From the NCBI RefSeq assembly GCF_027596085.1, contig NC_072460.1, forward strand, positions 6,370,012 to 6,434,011: 64,000 nucleotides of DNA. Reading direction: 5' to 3'. Shown here piece after piece: positions 34,638-48,601 of this stretch (within the stretch, counting starts at the first letter, position 1; each line of letters starts with the position of its first letter). This DNA comes from Anoplopoma fimbria (Eukaryota; Chordata; Actinopteri; Perciformes; Anoplopomatidae). Below the pieces are notes generated by a model. It had not been told where the DNA came from and did not search any database. It saw only the letters and a list, made by a program, of their open reading frames with translations. The position numbers were made by a program, and so were the translations under genes.

Positions 34638-34716
<79 letters not shown>
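34638..34716. repeat. (CA)n microsatellite
   Basis: Near-perfect CA repeat of about 79 bp, about 540 bp before a second, longer CA tract. Confidence 0.97.
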
Positions 34717-34718
<2 letters not shown>

Positions 34719-34867
34719 GAGTGACAACGCAGAGAAGGGTCAAAGGAATCCATTATTCAGCTGTCGGGGTATTTTTAGAAACACCCTGGTGACTTTGGAA
34801 TTATTTATTAAGTGCCTGATAATTAAAACATGTACGTTTTGGTTGGGAAAAGCCGGCCAGAAATCTC

Positions 34868-34940
34868 AGAGAGAGAGAGAGAGAGAGAGAGAGGCAGGGA
34901 TATCCCTCGGGGAACCTCTCTCTCTCTCTCTCTCTCTCTG
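34868..34940. repeat. Paired (GA)n and (TC)n tracts
   Basis: (GA)n at 34868-34893 and (TC)n at 34916-34940 are complementary and separated by 22 bp, so a single strand can fold into a hairpin. Confidence 0.9.
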
Positions 34941-35251
34941 TGTCTCTCTTTCTGTAGTTCTATATTTAACTCGACCACTGCAGCGTCTATTTAGCTCCTG
35001 CAGGAAACACATGCGCGTGGGCACGTTCGTCCACATGCGTGCACCGGCGCCGTACGCCATGTTCCGAGCATATGTACACATGGACGAACGTCAAAAACAC
35101 ATGCATGCCGTTTTTACACGTTTGGTAGTGCAGGGGGAAAAAAAGAGACTAGCTCCAAACATTCTCATTAATAATTCAACCCTCACACCATCATGGACAC
35201 ATTTAACCGCTGTCTTCCCCGCTTACATGAACAGACGCATTTGTGGCCACG

Positions 35252-35259
35252 GACACACA

Positions 35260-35355
<96 letters not shown>
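35252..35355. repeat. (CA)n microsatellite, longest in window
   Basis: About 100 bp of CA repeat with one early interruption (CAAACA). Open frames crossing it are repeat artefacts. Confidence 0.97.
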
Positions 35356-35357
<2 letters not shown>

Positions 35358-35614
35358 AGCATACATACAGCATTCACACACAAACTTATTCACTCGTTGT
35401 GTTTCCCTCACTCTCGGTCGTCTCTCCTCTCTCTCAAACAAGCACACACACACAGCCTATATGCTCTAGTCGACTGCTTTCTTGTTGCAGTTAGACATGT
35501 ACTGCTGTATACTTCTCACTGCTTTATAAGAACGAAAAAATGGACACGGTTTGGTGGTCTTTGCGCACATTTGTGAAAGAGTGAGAGAGCATCAAAGAGT
35601 TCTTTACTTAAAGC

Positions 35615-35912
35615 AGGTATCAACCTCCAGTTCTGCCGAATGAAGCCAATGTGGAAGTTTCTTAACACTTGCATTCTCTTTACTGACCAGCAGGGGGCGA
35701 CTCCTCTGGTTGCGAAAAGAATTCTGATTGTATAGAAGTCTATTAGAAAATGACTCTACTTCTCTCTTGATTTATTCCCTCAGTAAACATTGTAAACATG
35801 AGTTTATGGTCTCAATCTCTAGTTTCAAGTCTTCTTCAATACAGCATGATGTTCATTTAGTAAATGATGCTCCATTTAGAGTAACATAGACAATAAAGCG
35901 GAGTACGCTTAT
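35615..35912 (-). repeat. Dispersed repeat family A, copy 5
   Basis: Inverted copy with ACTGACCAGCAGGGGGCGAC, ATAGAAGTCTATTAGAAAAT and AGTAAACATTGTAAACATG; lacks the 5' part present at 25.5-25.7 kb. Confidence 0.8.
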
Positions 35913-38900
35913 GTGGACAAAAGTGGTAGAGCACCAGTCTCCATTTGGATAATCTCTTGTTTTACTGGAGCAGGGTCTGACAGTCCTGTCCTGTTCAGTC
36001 CTGGTTCTGGGTCTACCATGCCTCCCTTCTTGAGAGTCTCCCTGTTTAAGCCAACACCGGAGTTGGGTTTTTAAAAGGGTAAAAACAATAATGCCACACT
36101 GAAAATATTGTAATACAAGTCCATAAATATTATGATTAAAATATACTAAGTACCAAAAGTGCAGAATGGCCCATTTCAGAATACTACATAAAAAGACAAA
36201 GCATAAGAATCATGGATGCTTTGGTTGGGCTAATTTTAACTATTTTATATACTGCTGTGTAGCTTTATCCATAATAATGCATCATGTTTTTAATTGGGTG
36301 AGTTATATTTAGTTTGAATAATCTGACTCAGCAAAGTAACTAGTAACTAATGTCAATTAAATGTTGTTGAGTAAACAGTACAATATATTCCCTGAGAAAT
36401 GTAAAGGAGTAGAAGTAGTTCAAATTTGTATTTACGTACAGTACTTGTGAGTAATTGTAATTAAGCTACGTTCAATCACTGGTATTTATACACCTCCCTC
36501 TATAAGGAATCATTTCATTTTGGACCATTCAACACTTTAAGACCTTCGTCCAATAACGACGTTCTGCACCGACCCGGGATGTAGTTTAACCCTTCATGTA
36601 GCGAGGCGCAAAGCAAAATGTGTGATGTTCAGGGAGACGTTTGCAGATAAAGAAAGAAGGGACTTTTGATGTGTGCTTGTTTCTGAAACCATGAAATCCA
36701 ACCTAATGCCTGTTGGACCAAAGCACAATGACTGCAGTGAAGTCAAACATAGGACTGATATCGCATTGCTACTATATTAAGTCAAAAATGTGTTTCCAGC
36801 ACCTCCAGAGTGCCTGCATTTATTGACCCGATGTACAAGTTTTTACTCCCCAAGAAGACGAAAGTCGTGTGTGCAACAAAGTGTCAGCAGTAAGATCTAA
36901 GCAGATTTTCAGTTCTGCATTTCTTGGAGTCGGAGCTGCTCTGGGGGCATCTAGCTTCTGGTGTGGCGCCAGTGGCTAATAATATGACATATGGTTGTGA
37001 ATATTAATGGCAATGTGGACTGAATGTGATGAATGCAGAAAAGTGAGTGGGCCACTTGAAAGAATAGAACAATTGTAACTAATAAGTACATATAATAGGG
37101 TATTATAAGCCATGATAAGTTACATCGAGTGTTACTTAACAGATAAATCAGAGTCAGTCCAAGTGTCACTGCTTATTCACAGATATGTTCCCACTAACTT
37201 ACAACAGCAGTGATTTGTTCTAAAGGAATCCATCATTTTCCGTTCAGCTGATGCTGTATACCTTCAAATATCTTTATCAATATCCATGTCTGCGACAGGA
37301 CAAGATTTTGGTTTTGAAAGGGTTTGAGCGTAGTTTTCTGTACTGATTAATCAAGTTTGAGCGTACTTTGGTTGGTAAACAGTATGTGTTTGAAGCAAAA
37401 AGAGGTGGAACACATTGCGCGAAATGCAATCGTTTTATGACGATTAAGCCTTTTAGTAATCCTTTTTTTTTATTTGTCTGCATTCATATGCACATATCTG
37501 TTTAAAGAGATAAGTCCTAGACGTCATGTCTAAAAAGTTGCTAATCGGTCTATAAACAATGACCAGCGTGTAGAAAAGGAAGATATTCGCCCAGATATGT
37601 CGACTGTCTACACCAGAGCCCCCAAAATATTGGCCCAAGACGCCAAATCGTCTTCAGATCGATAGCTGATTCCGAGACTGATTTGTAGGTAACGACAGAG
37701 GTGGACAGGCTGATGGCAGAATAGCTTTGTTTGTTTTTTAAGATTTTTCTCATATTGTCAGTGTTACTGACTTTTACTAGTGGTTTACAGCCGAGAAACA
37801 AGTAGCCATGCACGGCAATAATCCACACAGTTATTGAACGTCAAACTTCAACAACATCAGCATCACTTCGGCACTGAATAGAGCGCGAGCCAGGGTTCAG
37901 ACTTTACCTATAAACAAGATTTCACAAAGAAACAGAGCAACAAAACACAACATCATCACTGTCAACTATTTGACTACAGTATGGATGACATCAGCGTTAT
38001 TCCCAGTTTAATCCTAACTAAGATTGGCAGAACACAAATCCCACCATACGCAACGAGCTTCTCTGTTCTCTGTCACTCTCGCTAAAATGGAGAAACACAC
38101 CAAACAACAAACTGTGAACAAGTTGGTGTCCAGTTGGAGATGTTCCGTTTCATTCTGACAAACCTGCCCATGGCTTTGAAAAAAATTTGACGGAAGAACA
38201 CGTTCACCATGGCTTGTCTGTCTTAGAGAGTCTGTGAACCTGATTTTCTTCTTTTATTTGCAGTAGTTCAGCCATTGTAGACTGTAGCATAGTATCCCTG
38301 AAAAAAAATACAAATCCCAGCGACTCTTATTCAAAAGGGCGGATGGATATATGTCTAATTAACAGAATTCTGCAACCTGTAACTTAATTTTGTTAAACTA
38401 AGAAATACTTTTTCACCAAAACAGAGTGCACTACCTGCCCCACCATCACCATCACACTAGTTGGTGAACATAAAGGAGCAATTTTGCAGCTGAGAGACAG
38501 ATGTATCTCTCAGGAGTTGGTGGAGACCAAAAATAGAGCTAAAAGCGAGTGAACAGTGCATTTACTTTTGTCAGGTGGCCACAAAAACAACTCTGTGCGA
38601 ATGATAATGTTGTTCTTTGGTGGTGGTGGTGGTGGTGGTGTATATAGGGGACTGTTTTGTTTATTTTAAAATATCATGTGTTTTCAGATTGTTCAGCTAT
38701 CCCAAAATGGCCCCAAAAATGTATGATTTAATAGCTTTAATAATATAATGCCAAACATGATGTCCAATCATTTTAGCATTCATGCCCTCTATTCCTCCAA
38801 GTTACTATTTCCATCTTTTTTTCCCCTATTGCTTTTATACACAAATACACGCGCACACACTCAAACCGACCGGTCTCTTACAGGTCGTTTGTCCCAGGAC

Positions 38901-41900
38901 AGCTCCTCCCCTGAGCCACGGCCATGTCCTGCTTAGTTCTGTTTAATATTGCAACAGACAGGGAAAGACATTAAGGAGAGATGGAGGCATGAGCTGATGG
39001 TCGGAGAAAGAGAGTCATCAAGCTGCAATGGCTTGTGGGCCAGTGAGCTTTCCCTATGGTACATCAGTTCTGCTGGAGGGTTGGAAGGAAACGATACGAA
39101 CCATCAACGAAGAGGAGACGGGGGAGGAGAGAGAGAAGATGGGGGGAAAGCAATATAAAGACACAAAACAGACCCGTCTTTTCTTGTAAATTCAGTCTCT
39201 TACACTAAATTAATTTTGTTGAAAAGGGAGAATTGAAATTAAAGCTTGAGCAGTTTTCCCAGGAGCATTTCTTTTTACCACCGAATTAATCTAAATCCAA
39301 GTAAAGGTGCGAGCGGAGAAACTCTTCACAGACCTTGGGTGCTGTTGGGAAATCTAGCCCTCCTCTTGTTCTTTTCCTTTGAGGAAAATTGCTGCTTAGT
39401 CAAGAGTCTAAGTGTAAAATGAGTCCATTATTCAATGTCCCATGGCGGTGTGACATAATTTGCGGAAGATATGAGGAAATTCACCTCTTAGCAGGTTGCT
39501 GTCGATTCGTTAATAACACAATACAATCCCACTTTTCCTCGCCTCGCTGACCTCTTTATTGTTTACAAATTATTGGGTTTTCCACTTTTATTCTTTCTTA
39601 TATTAAATCATTTCAGTGGTAGCTATTGTTGCTTCTTCATTCATGTTGTCCTGTATCACATCCATCACACCCAGTGCCAGTTCTGCTCCTCATCCCGTCA
39701 TCTGATCTTCAGCAACTCCCTTTAACACCACCGCCAACACCACCAGTGTGTCTAGACTCCAGAGGGACTATTCCTGATCTGACCACAGCATCATTACCCC
39801 CCTTTGATATACTACGTCACCATGTAGTCTAATCACCAAAGACTCTTCGCTTTTCATCTTATCATGCAGGTGTAATACATTACTATTTTACTCTAAATGA
39901 AATCTCTTCTGATTGAACTACAGTTTGTTTTGAAAAGACAGTGTATGCACGTAACAAGTGTATATTGACATCTTGTCTGACGCTAGAGGGGTACGTAGAG
40001 CGCCATAGTTTGAAGCGTAGGGCCTTGACCAAGCTGCTGTATTTGACGAGTTGGGAGGGCAAACTTCAGGCTGCCATATCGAAGGATAGGGTGCGCTAAT
40101 CATTTGAATATGGCAATAATGGCGCAAACTTTCAGACTCCATCTCCTGGAAGGTATTCATGGTGTTGCACTTGTTTGTACACATAAAAAAAATGACAAAA
40201 ACTGTTGTGTCAAAATTGCTAACTGGTCTCTTACAGCATTTGTATCAATTCCTACAAAAAACAACGCAGCGTAATTCCTAAATATCCCTTGTTTGTTCTC
40301 CATGTAACCTTGAACTAGGAAGTATAATGAAAGCTATATGGCTTTTATATGGCTTAACTTGCGTACTTCAGTAATGGCACTTCCGTGGTCTTTTTAACCA
40401 AAATGTAATCTATCCCTTAACCTTACTAAGTAGTTTTTGTTGCCGTAAAAAAAAGTATTTCATGCTCTCTTCCTAAACCTAACCAATTGGTTTTGTTGCC
40501 TTGACATGAATGAGCTTCCTGTGATGACGGATGTTTATTTTGAAAAGACTGTATGCAAGTAACGAAAAAAAAACTTTTTATAAGATATCTTATGAACTGT
40601 TGTGTGAGGAAACGTTGAAAAAATTGACAAAAGAGAGCATGAGAAAGAAGTTTAAACCCTGTCCAGTTAGTCCGCCATCTTTGTGACAACAGAAAAGCCC
40701 ATATGTAGATAACCCGGAAATCTGACTTTGTGATACCTTTGCTGCAGCGTGCATGGTTTCTGCTGGTTTAGTTGGGTTTTTTGTAAACTCTTTCCTTGGC
40801 TTGGTTTTGCTTCAATGTCCAGGACAATAATAGTATTAGTTTAGTTTTTAGTAAATACCCACACTCTTTATTGGCAAGTGTTATGAGTGCCATTATATAG
40901 TCCTTTATTAACCTTATGGGCCAACTTTTGCCCATTTTCAGCTTGTGGAAGCCAAGACACACTGTGTTACTCGGCTCTGCCAAGAGGTCTGCGCCCCAGT
41001 GATTTGGCCTTGGTTTCAATCTTACATTTGAATAAGCCAATAAGTCCCAATAGTTGACCGCAGGATTGATTTAATTTGGCGTACTTGATGCTGAGTTTCC
41101 CAAATTTGGAGAACCACTCACCTAAAATTCTGACATGTAGCTACGCCAGTAAAACCGCTGTCCTATGTGGATGGTAAAACTTAAATGTACTTAAAGCTGA
41201 CATGAGGATGAATGGATAAGGATATTTTCATTGGGTGAACAATTATGTTTTACCTTCCTGTTGGAGAAGCATACTAGCTGACCATCACATTCTGGGACCC
41301 TAACGGCTCCCTAATGGACACTCTTGGTCCATTTGGCATAATCTTATCCACTGCCGGTCCAAATTGGCCCTCGCTGTATTTGCTGCGGTATACTCGGTCA
41401 CTGCGCGGTGCCAGGAGACCTGCCGCTACGCCCAGCAGGGCAGAGTGGATGATTAAACTATCATCCCCCTACACACACACACACACAGACAACATGCTCC
41501 ACACAGTCGGTAAAACCACGAAGGCCCGCCCCCTCTGCTGCACAGAGCGCTGTCACTTGTTAACTAGTTGGTTCATTAATATTGAACGTTTTGCGTGTCC
41601 ATAATACACCAACTTTGACAGCGCAGGTCCTCGGGTCCGGTGCAATACACCTGCCAAGTGGGAAGTAGATCGGATGATCGGTTCTGGATATATGCAAAGG
41701 ACACACAGACAGACAGACAAAGATTTGTTGCTTTATAGTTAGATTTCTTGATATGAATAAAATTTGAATGACGCTACTCTTCTAAGTCCCTCTTCACCAA
41801 AATAACATCTAAAAATATGAAACTCAACTGCATACTACTTACTTTGTACTTTTACTTCTGAGAAAAACGTGGTAATACTACAATTACCTGAAAGAGATAT

Positions 41901-43837
41901 GTTACTGGTTACGTAGCAGATTCAGATTTTACTGACGAAATATCACAATTATTGTTATTGAAAGCTCCATCTTCCTCTCTTCATTGAAAAAAATTTAACG
42001 CAAAACTTTTACAGTGCAGTATAACTAGTTTCACCACTAATAGTTAATAGTTTTACTTCAGCTTAAACGCTTTGAGTACTGTTAATAAAAGTGTATATTT
42101 GTCACTTTATTAAGTTGTATGTTATGTTTTTTATGTTTTCATTCAAGAATTTACCGTTTAAATTCCCAATATGTGTTCAGGACTTACAAATAAATGCCTT
42201 TTGGGAAATTTGCTGCCATCGCTTTCGGAGATGTGACGGAGTCGCTTGAATAGTCTTTATCAGTTAAAAGTATCTTCTCCTTGAACAGCCTCAACAGTCA
42301 ATTGTTATGTTTCCATACGACAAAACTGCATCATCAATAAACATATGTCCTCCTGGATTACATTTGTTTTTTTGATGTATCACAACTACTTTTGGAATTA
42401 TTATTCGTGGATGTCTGTGTAGAGAGGAGGAGGGGGTGGGATCAAACAAATACAGGACTATCACCCAGGAGACCGCTATTTGTGTCCTGTGTGAAACTAA
42501 AAAAACAGCTTTAATGTTACTTTAAAATGTTACCTGCATAATTTAAGTTACATAACAAAACCTACACATTTTCAGTCAAGCCATAATCTTTTACTAAACG
42601 TAATCGAATAGTTTTGTTGCATCTATTCACATCTTTGCCCTGACTTTGTATGTAGTTATGCCGTACAAAATAATTTGCTTCGCGTTTGGTGTGAACGCCA
42701 TTAAATGCAGGAATTTTACTTGTAATCGGGGCGTTTTATGCTGCAGCTTTGCTTCTTAGCAAAGGATCCAGCGCTGCGTTTTTCACCCACGGTCTTGCTT
42801 GATTAATGGGTTTGTGTAAAGACCTGGGTTCAATTCCTGTAAAGTCATGAAGATTTATAGAAAAGAAAATCTGTACCTCTGCTATTCTGTCTGATTCATG
42901 CTGATTGTAGAGCACCAAACCCTTTCGACACACTCGGCAGAACAGAGGACGGAGTGGGCAGATGAGGATGAGGAAAGAAACAATACAGGAGGAGAAAAAA
43001 AGTGCTGATCTCCCTCTCTCCCTCGTTCCCTCTCTGTCTCTCCATTCCTCTCTCCCTCCCTCTCATTTAGTAAGCTGACTGTTTCCGTACAGAAAACTGA
43101 CTCCTACGCTATTCTGCCTGGCCTATTTATCAAAGTGATCGGCGTATGAAGGAGTCGGATACGCACAGGAGGCTCGCTTTAAGTGTGTGTATGAGAGAGA
43201 TGGTGATACGTGCTGTTCCGGCTGCTCAGAGGTTAAGTCTTGCTGACGTGGTCATTTTTACTCTCTCGGTCATGAGACAGCCGTGGATACAATTTATTTC
43301 AGCCTTTTTCCAGAAAAAGCAGTCTTGCATTTTGTTGCCAACAAATCACTCGAGATCAGCATAATTCTGAAAAAGACAGTAGCAATAAATCAGACCAAAA
43401 TACATAATGTTCCTGTGCGGGTTATTGTGAATAATCAGTCAATATGAGCATCTGAGAGTCTTTATCCTGAAAATAAAACTTAAAATAGTCAGAAAAGAAC
43501 AGCTTAAGTAAATGGTGGATCAATCAATTAGATGCTCGTCAATCAGCTGCAACATTTTTTTTCAGAATCGATTTGTCGTTTAAGTAATTTTTCAAGCAAA
43601 AATGGCAACAAAAAAAAGATTGATTCCAAATTTCAGTATTTGCTGGTTTTCTGTGACTGTAAACTGAACGTCTTTGAAAAAAAACATTATGTCACCATGG
43701 GCTCTGGAAACTTGTGATATACATATTTTCTATTCACTTTGAGTAATTCATTTATTTTATTAATTTATTTTAGAGTGTTTGTGTTTACCGCTACAGTACA
43801 CAATAACATTTAAAGACGGACTATTAGTATTTACATA

Positions 43838-44051
43838 TACAGTACCAGTCAAAAGTTTGGACACACCTTCTCATTCAACTACTTTGAAGAATCTAAAATA
43901 TAAAACATATTCTGGTTTGTTGAGCATTTGTTTGTTTACCACATAATTCCATATGTGTTGTATATAGTTTGGATGTCTTCAATATTAATCTACAATGTAG
44001 AAAAAAACCATTGAATGAGAAGGTGTGTCCAAACTTTTGACTGGTACTGTA
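43838..44051. mobile_element. Tc1-type MITE, complete
   Basis: A 214-bp element starting TACAGTACCAGTCAAAAG and ending with the inverse, CTTTTGACTGGTACTGTA, with TA on each side. The terminal repeats extend through GTTTGGACACACCTTCTCAT. No ORF. The sequence is that of the terminal regions of a Tc1-like family, so it is a non-autonomous deletion derivative. Confidence 0.88.
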
Positions 44052-44543
44052 TATGTAGAAATATATATATATAGTTTTTGTTGTTGTTGATAATGTATTG
44101 TTGTTGTTATTATATATTCAATCTTCTTAAAATATGTAGTCATCAATATTATGTAGTCATATTTTACGTATATTCATTTTGTTTTCTGGATAATATTGTT
44201 AAATCGTAATATCATATAGGTTGAGGCTTCAAATAAGCACAGTGGGGTGATATTATGTATCTTATTTTTTCATAGTGCAAAATGAACTTAACCAAACCAA
44301 TTATTGGTACAATAAGTGACTAACCATCCATATAATGTTATACCTGGTGTAATATAACCTGTTTGCTCACACAACGTACATCTCCATTCGGGTCTTACAG
44401 CTCTGGCACCTGCACAAACCTAAACGTGTAAACGTTAAACTTGTCACCATCGCTAAAGCTATACTGTCCGTGAAGGTAGCACTGTAACCAGCCCGCGAGA
44501 GCAGGAGACAAAACGTCACCAATCTACTAAAAAAACCACCTGG

Positions 44544-44777
44544 ACCAGTCAAAAGTTTGGTCACACCTTCTCATTCAACTACTTTGAAGAATCTAAAATA
44601 TAAAACATATTCTGGTTTGTTGAGCATTTGTTTGTTTACCACATAATTCCATATGTGTTCCTTCATAGTTTGGATGTCTTCAATATTAATCTACAATGTA
44701 GAAAAAATAAATAAAAATAAAAATAAAGAGAAACCATTGAATGAGAAGGTGTGTCCAAACTTTTGACTGGTACTGTA
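44544..44777. mobile_element. Tc1-type MITE, second copy, left end clipped
   Basis: Nearly identical to the copy 0.5 kb upstream. It lacks the outermost bases at the left end (starts ACCAGTCAAAAG) and carries an extra AATAAAAATAAA-type run before the right terminal repeat. Right end CTGGTACTGTA intact. Confidence 0.85.
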
Positions 44778-45105
44778 TATATATATATATAAATCAATAT
44801 ATATGTATATATATATAGCTTCTAGAGAACTACACATTTTGGTGGATTCAGGGGCTGAATGTAGCAGTGCATTGTGGGGAAAGTAATTATCTGATCAATC
44901 TGGTTATTGGAAAGGAGAATGTATTCATAAAAACAATGCTTCTAGTGATAATACATCATCAACACTCAAGGTGCGAGGTGGCTACTCGTGCAATTAAACT
45001 GGGAGGGGGTCAACTGAGTTTAGGATGGGGTTTCCCCCCTTCATCAAAAAGGTCTTGATTATTGTATGTAGTCTGTGCTAAGTGAACTGGAAGGTGTTTC
45101 CTTAC

Positions 45106-45514
45106 CGCACAGGAGCTGCATCCAGGCGCAGGTCTTGTAAACGGTGGAGGTGTTGCAGAAGAAGAAGAGCGCCATGCAGGCGATGCAGCCGAGGATCAGC
45201 ACCATGGAGAGCAGCACGAACACCGCGGCCGCCTTGAAGGCGCCGGACGGGATGGAGCCGAAGTCGGCGAAGCTGCCCGAGCAGGTGAGCTCTCGGTTGG
45301 GCGACGGCCCGGTGCCCACGCAGTAGTGGAAGAGGCCGAAGTAGCCGGCCTGCGGCGTGCTGACGCTGTCGCCGATCCAGTAGGGCTGGATGAACACCAC
45401 CACGTTGACGATGGCGAAGCAGATGGTGAAGATGGCCCACAGCACGCCGATGGCGCGGGAGTTGCGCATGTAGTTGTCATGGTAGATCTTGGAGGCTTCT
45501 TGGGAAGGCAACAT
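45106..45514 (-). CDS. lhfpl4: LHFPL4-like tetraspan protein, first coding exon
   Basis: Codes residues 1-136 from ATG at 45514 (A at -3) to the donor CTGTGCG|gtaagg. LHFPL4 is a four-pass membrane protein that helps cluster GABA-A receptors at inhibitory synapses with neuroligin-2. Seen: [20 protein letters not shown], matching the LHFPL4 N-terminus; TM1 in [20 protein letters not shown]; first extracellular loop with [20 protein letters not shown] and cysteines in HYCVG and LTCSG; TM2 in [20 protein letters not shown]; start of TM3 at CAWMQLL. Codon use is strongly GC-biased (many GCC, CTG and GGC) against AT-rich flanks. The next exon is 27481-27717. The closest alternative is LHFPL3, which has a different N-terminus. 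CPNE9 to the right supports LHFPL4. Confidence 0.92.
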
Positions 45515-46532
45515 GTTTGGTGTTTTTTTTTTTCTTTTCTCTCCTTGTATCTCTCTTTCCACCCCCAGTCCTCCTGCTTTTTTTTTTTTTTTTTTTTTTT
45601 TAGAAATGCCCCCCCTCAGTGCCCAGATATGTCCTTCTATAGATATGAAAACCCCCCCATCCCCCCCCACACACACACACTTTGGCTATCTCTTGTGTGG
45701 CTGTTAAAGGCTATTAAAACAGGCCGACATAACCACACGGTCAAACATGGTAAAAGAAAAGAAATGAGTGAGGGGGAAATGCTACATTGAAGGAATACAC
45801 ACACACAAAAAAGAAAAACCCAACAACCCCATAGCCTACCTACACCACTAATGAATAATTGACCGAGACCAGTGATTCAACATAGCCGTCTGAGGCGCGC
45901 CTCCTCGGGGCTTACACCATGAATGATTGAGAACCAAAAATAATCCATCCAAACAGGATTTTCTTTTTCTTTTATTTCACAGTGGCCGGGCGGGTGGGTG
46001 GGTTGTGTGTGTGTGTGTGTGAGGTGAGATGAGGTGAAGGGGTGGAGGGGTGGAGGAGGGGTGTGGGTTAAAGCTGCCTTCCTTCCTCATCCATCAGTCC
46101 AGATCCGTCTCCAGGATGTCCTCTTCTTCTTTTCTTTTTTTTTTTTATTTACCATCCGCGGGATGAGGACGCGCCGGCGGTGGATCCTCGTTGGTACCGT
46201 CACCGAGGCATCCGTAGGGGGGGGGGGGGGTTCCCCTTTTTTTTTTTTTTTTTCTCTCCCTCCTCTGCTCGCCCCTCAGCGTCCGCGCAGCATGTGTGTG
46301 TGAGGGGGTGAGGGGGTGAGGGGGTGGGGGGAGGAAAAATAGAAACGGAATGAAAACCAAAAGAGGGGGGGAGGAGGAGAAGAACGAAAGAGAGAAAAAA
46401 AAATAGGTTTTCAACTGGAGCCCTTTGTCAAATTGCAACAGTCCTTCCTCGTAAATCCGACATCCTCCACCGCCTCGACTCCATCACCAGCATGGTCCTG
46501 TTTGTGTGTCTTATCCAGCCGTATCCAGTATG

Positions 46533-46577
<45 letters not shown>

Positions 46578-46740
46578 GCCGTCCTCCTCCAGCCCTCTCT
46601 CTCTCTCCTCCGGAAGATGCTGATGTTGGACTGATGACAGCGACTGAGCGCGGTTCACGTACGCGCAGCAGCAGCAGCAGGAGGAGAGAAGGGGGATTGA
46701 AGCGCGTCTCCGCTGACTCCCTCACGTTTTGGTGACGGAC
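45515..46740 (-). promoter_or_regulatory. 5' UTR and GC-rich promoter region of the LHFPL4-like gene
   Basis: Upstream of the ATG on the minus strand: poly-A/C tracts, then a CpG-containing zone from about 46150 to 46740 (ACGCGCCGGCGG, CGTCCGCGCAGC, CACGTACGCGCAGC). It also holds a (TC)n tract at 46535-46574. No TATA box was recognised, as is usual for CpG-island promoters. Extent inferred. Confidence 0.4.
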
Positions 46741-48570
46741 ACGCGCGAGAAAGCCTTAAATGTGAGAAGATGCGCGTTCACTGTGTGATGGAGCCAATCC
46801 TGAAATCAAAAATACTTCTGGCCCTTTTATATTAACAGCATATTGGCTGCTAATTGGCAAATGCAACGGTGCTAATAACTGCTGTATTCCTTTCAGTTCA
46901 ATATACAAATATGTGAAATGAACAATAATAAGTGGAAATGTCAAACGTTTTGATCTTTTATTTAGTTCCTGTAAGTCGCTTTGGATCTTTTCGCTCCATA
47001 AGCATATGGAGAAAAATAAAAACCTCATGGAAACCACTTGTACGGCGCTTCTTCCATGGCAAACGCGTAATGTTGTTGCGCGTGGTTAACAAGGGATGCC
47101 GAATAAGTAACCATTGATGTATACTTGTTGGTGGAGGGTTTTATATCCCACCTCCACTCACCCCCAATTTGGTTTGGGATGGCAGTTCATATGGTGGCCA
47201 CCCCACGCGAATGCGCGAACTGAGTGCTAGTGGGTGGTGAGAGGGTGTTGGAGCCAGATTGGAATTGGGTCGTCCACTGGAAGGCATGAATGTCTGCAAC
47301 AAATTTTGGTTCCAACCCGTCTGGTAGATCTTGTTATATAACACAGGATAAGTGATTAAACTTTGACCCATGGTGGTGCAAGAGAAAAGTCAAGTGCAAT
47401 ACATGGACTATCAATGGAAGTAAAAAATGCCATGGCAACTTATCATGTAGCTGTTGAGATATTTAAATCCGGACCAAAGTGGAGGACCAACCAACCGACA
47501 TCGCCATGTATGGAGTCACGGTGCTATCAGGTGTAAATATTCTGGTGAATCAAATCAATCCCTTTTGTGATCATGCAAAAGAAAATGATCAGAAGATAAC
47601 GGGTAAATACTATATAAATTTGAAGAGTGTAAAATGAGCGCACTTTGAATCTACGAGTTACAATGTTGGCCATCCCCATCTTGGTTTTTGTGCAACCAGA
47701 GGTGACGCAAGACTAATTACAAACACTGAGTAAGACATTTTTAGGGCAACCGAAATATAACAATTAACTTTCATGAAGTGAAATACACTGTGAAAGGTTG
47801 AAGTTTTAAGAGAAAACTCTCAGACTGGACAACGCTGTGGTGGTGACATGTCAATCACCAGTTAGCCCCGCCCTAAAGCATACCCTGCTTTATGGTCTAT
47901 TTGACTCTAAATGGACCATAATTTACTAAATTAACATCATGCTGTATTGAAGAAGACTTGAAACTAAAGATAGAGACCATAAACTCATGTTTACAATGTT
48001 TAGTGAGGAAATAAATCAAGTGAGAACTACTCCTTTTTCTCATAGACTTCTATACAATCAAACTTCTTTATGCAGAGAGTAGCCCCCTGATGAAAATTAG
48101 AGAGAATGCAAGTTAAAGGCATTTTAGCATTGGCTTCACTTTTCAGACCCGGAGGTTGCCGTAACTGCACATTGATGGCAAAACTGGGCCAAGACTGGTC
48201 TGCAAAGGAGTGTAGGCTTCAGAGGTGGAACATGCAAAGACTTTAGCGTTAGATGATCACTATGGGGCTCAAATTTGGTCCTCAAGTAAGTTGCATTTTA
48301 GTTTGACTAAATATAACGAGTCAGCGGGATCTCAGAGGACCAAAAGCACCTTCCCTCCTGTCTCCAGATTCATGCTTGGCAGTTCGTACATAAATCAGAT
48401 TAATGATGCACAAGCTCAATTCTTCCTGTCTTACCTTCTGGACGTGCTGTCTCGCTTCAAACACAAGTATCACATCTGGATGCTGTCCAAACAAACATGT
48501 ATTTTTGCCCTCTTACTTTCCCTGCACTCATACTATCTTTCTTAAACCCCGGGGCCTCCTGTCATCTGTT

Positions 48571-48601
<31 letters not shown>

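Larger units (their letters stand above)
27718..45105 (-). other. LHFPL4-like intron 1, about 17.4 kb, repeat-rich
   Basis: Phase-1 intron between the two recognised LHFPL4-like exons (donor CTGTGCG|gtaagg). It holds the captured SRPK exon fragment, three family-A repeats, the largest microsatellites of the window, two Tc1-type MITEs, family-B repeats at 40395-40500 and 42440-42625, and a candidate conserved non-coding block near 29.5 kb. No host exon was recognised in it. Confidence 0.7.

Noticed and set aside
34570..35469. 300-codon open frame on the plus strand
   Set aside because: It consists largely of translated (CA)n, (GA)n and (TC)n repeats, with no protein-like sequence between them.
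45102..45480. Long overlapping frames in the LHFPL4-like first exon (His/Leu- and Ser/Pro-rich)
   Set aside because: Shadows caused by GC-rich codons; only the LHFPL frame shows family motifs and splice consistency.
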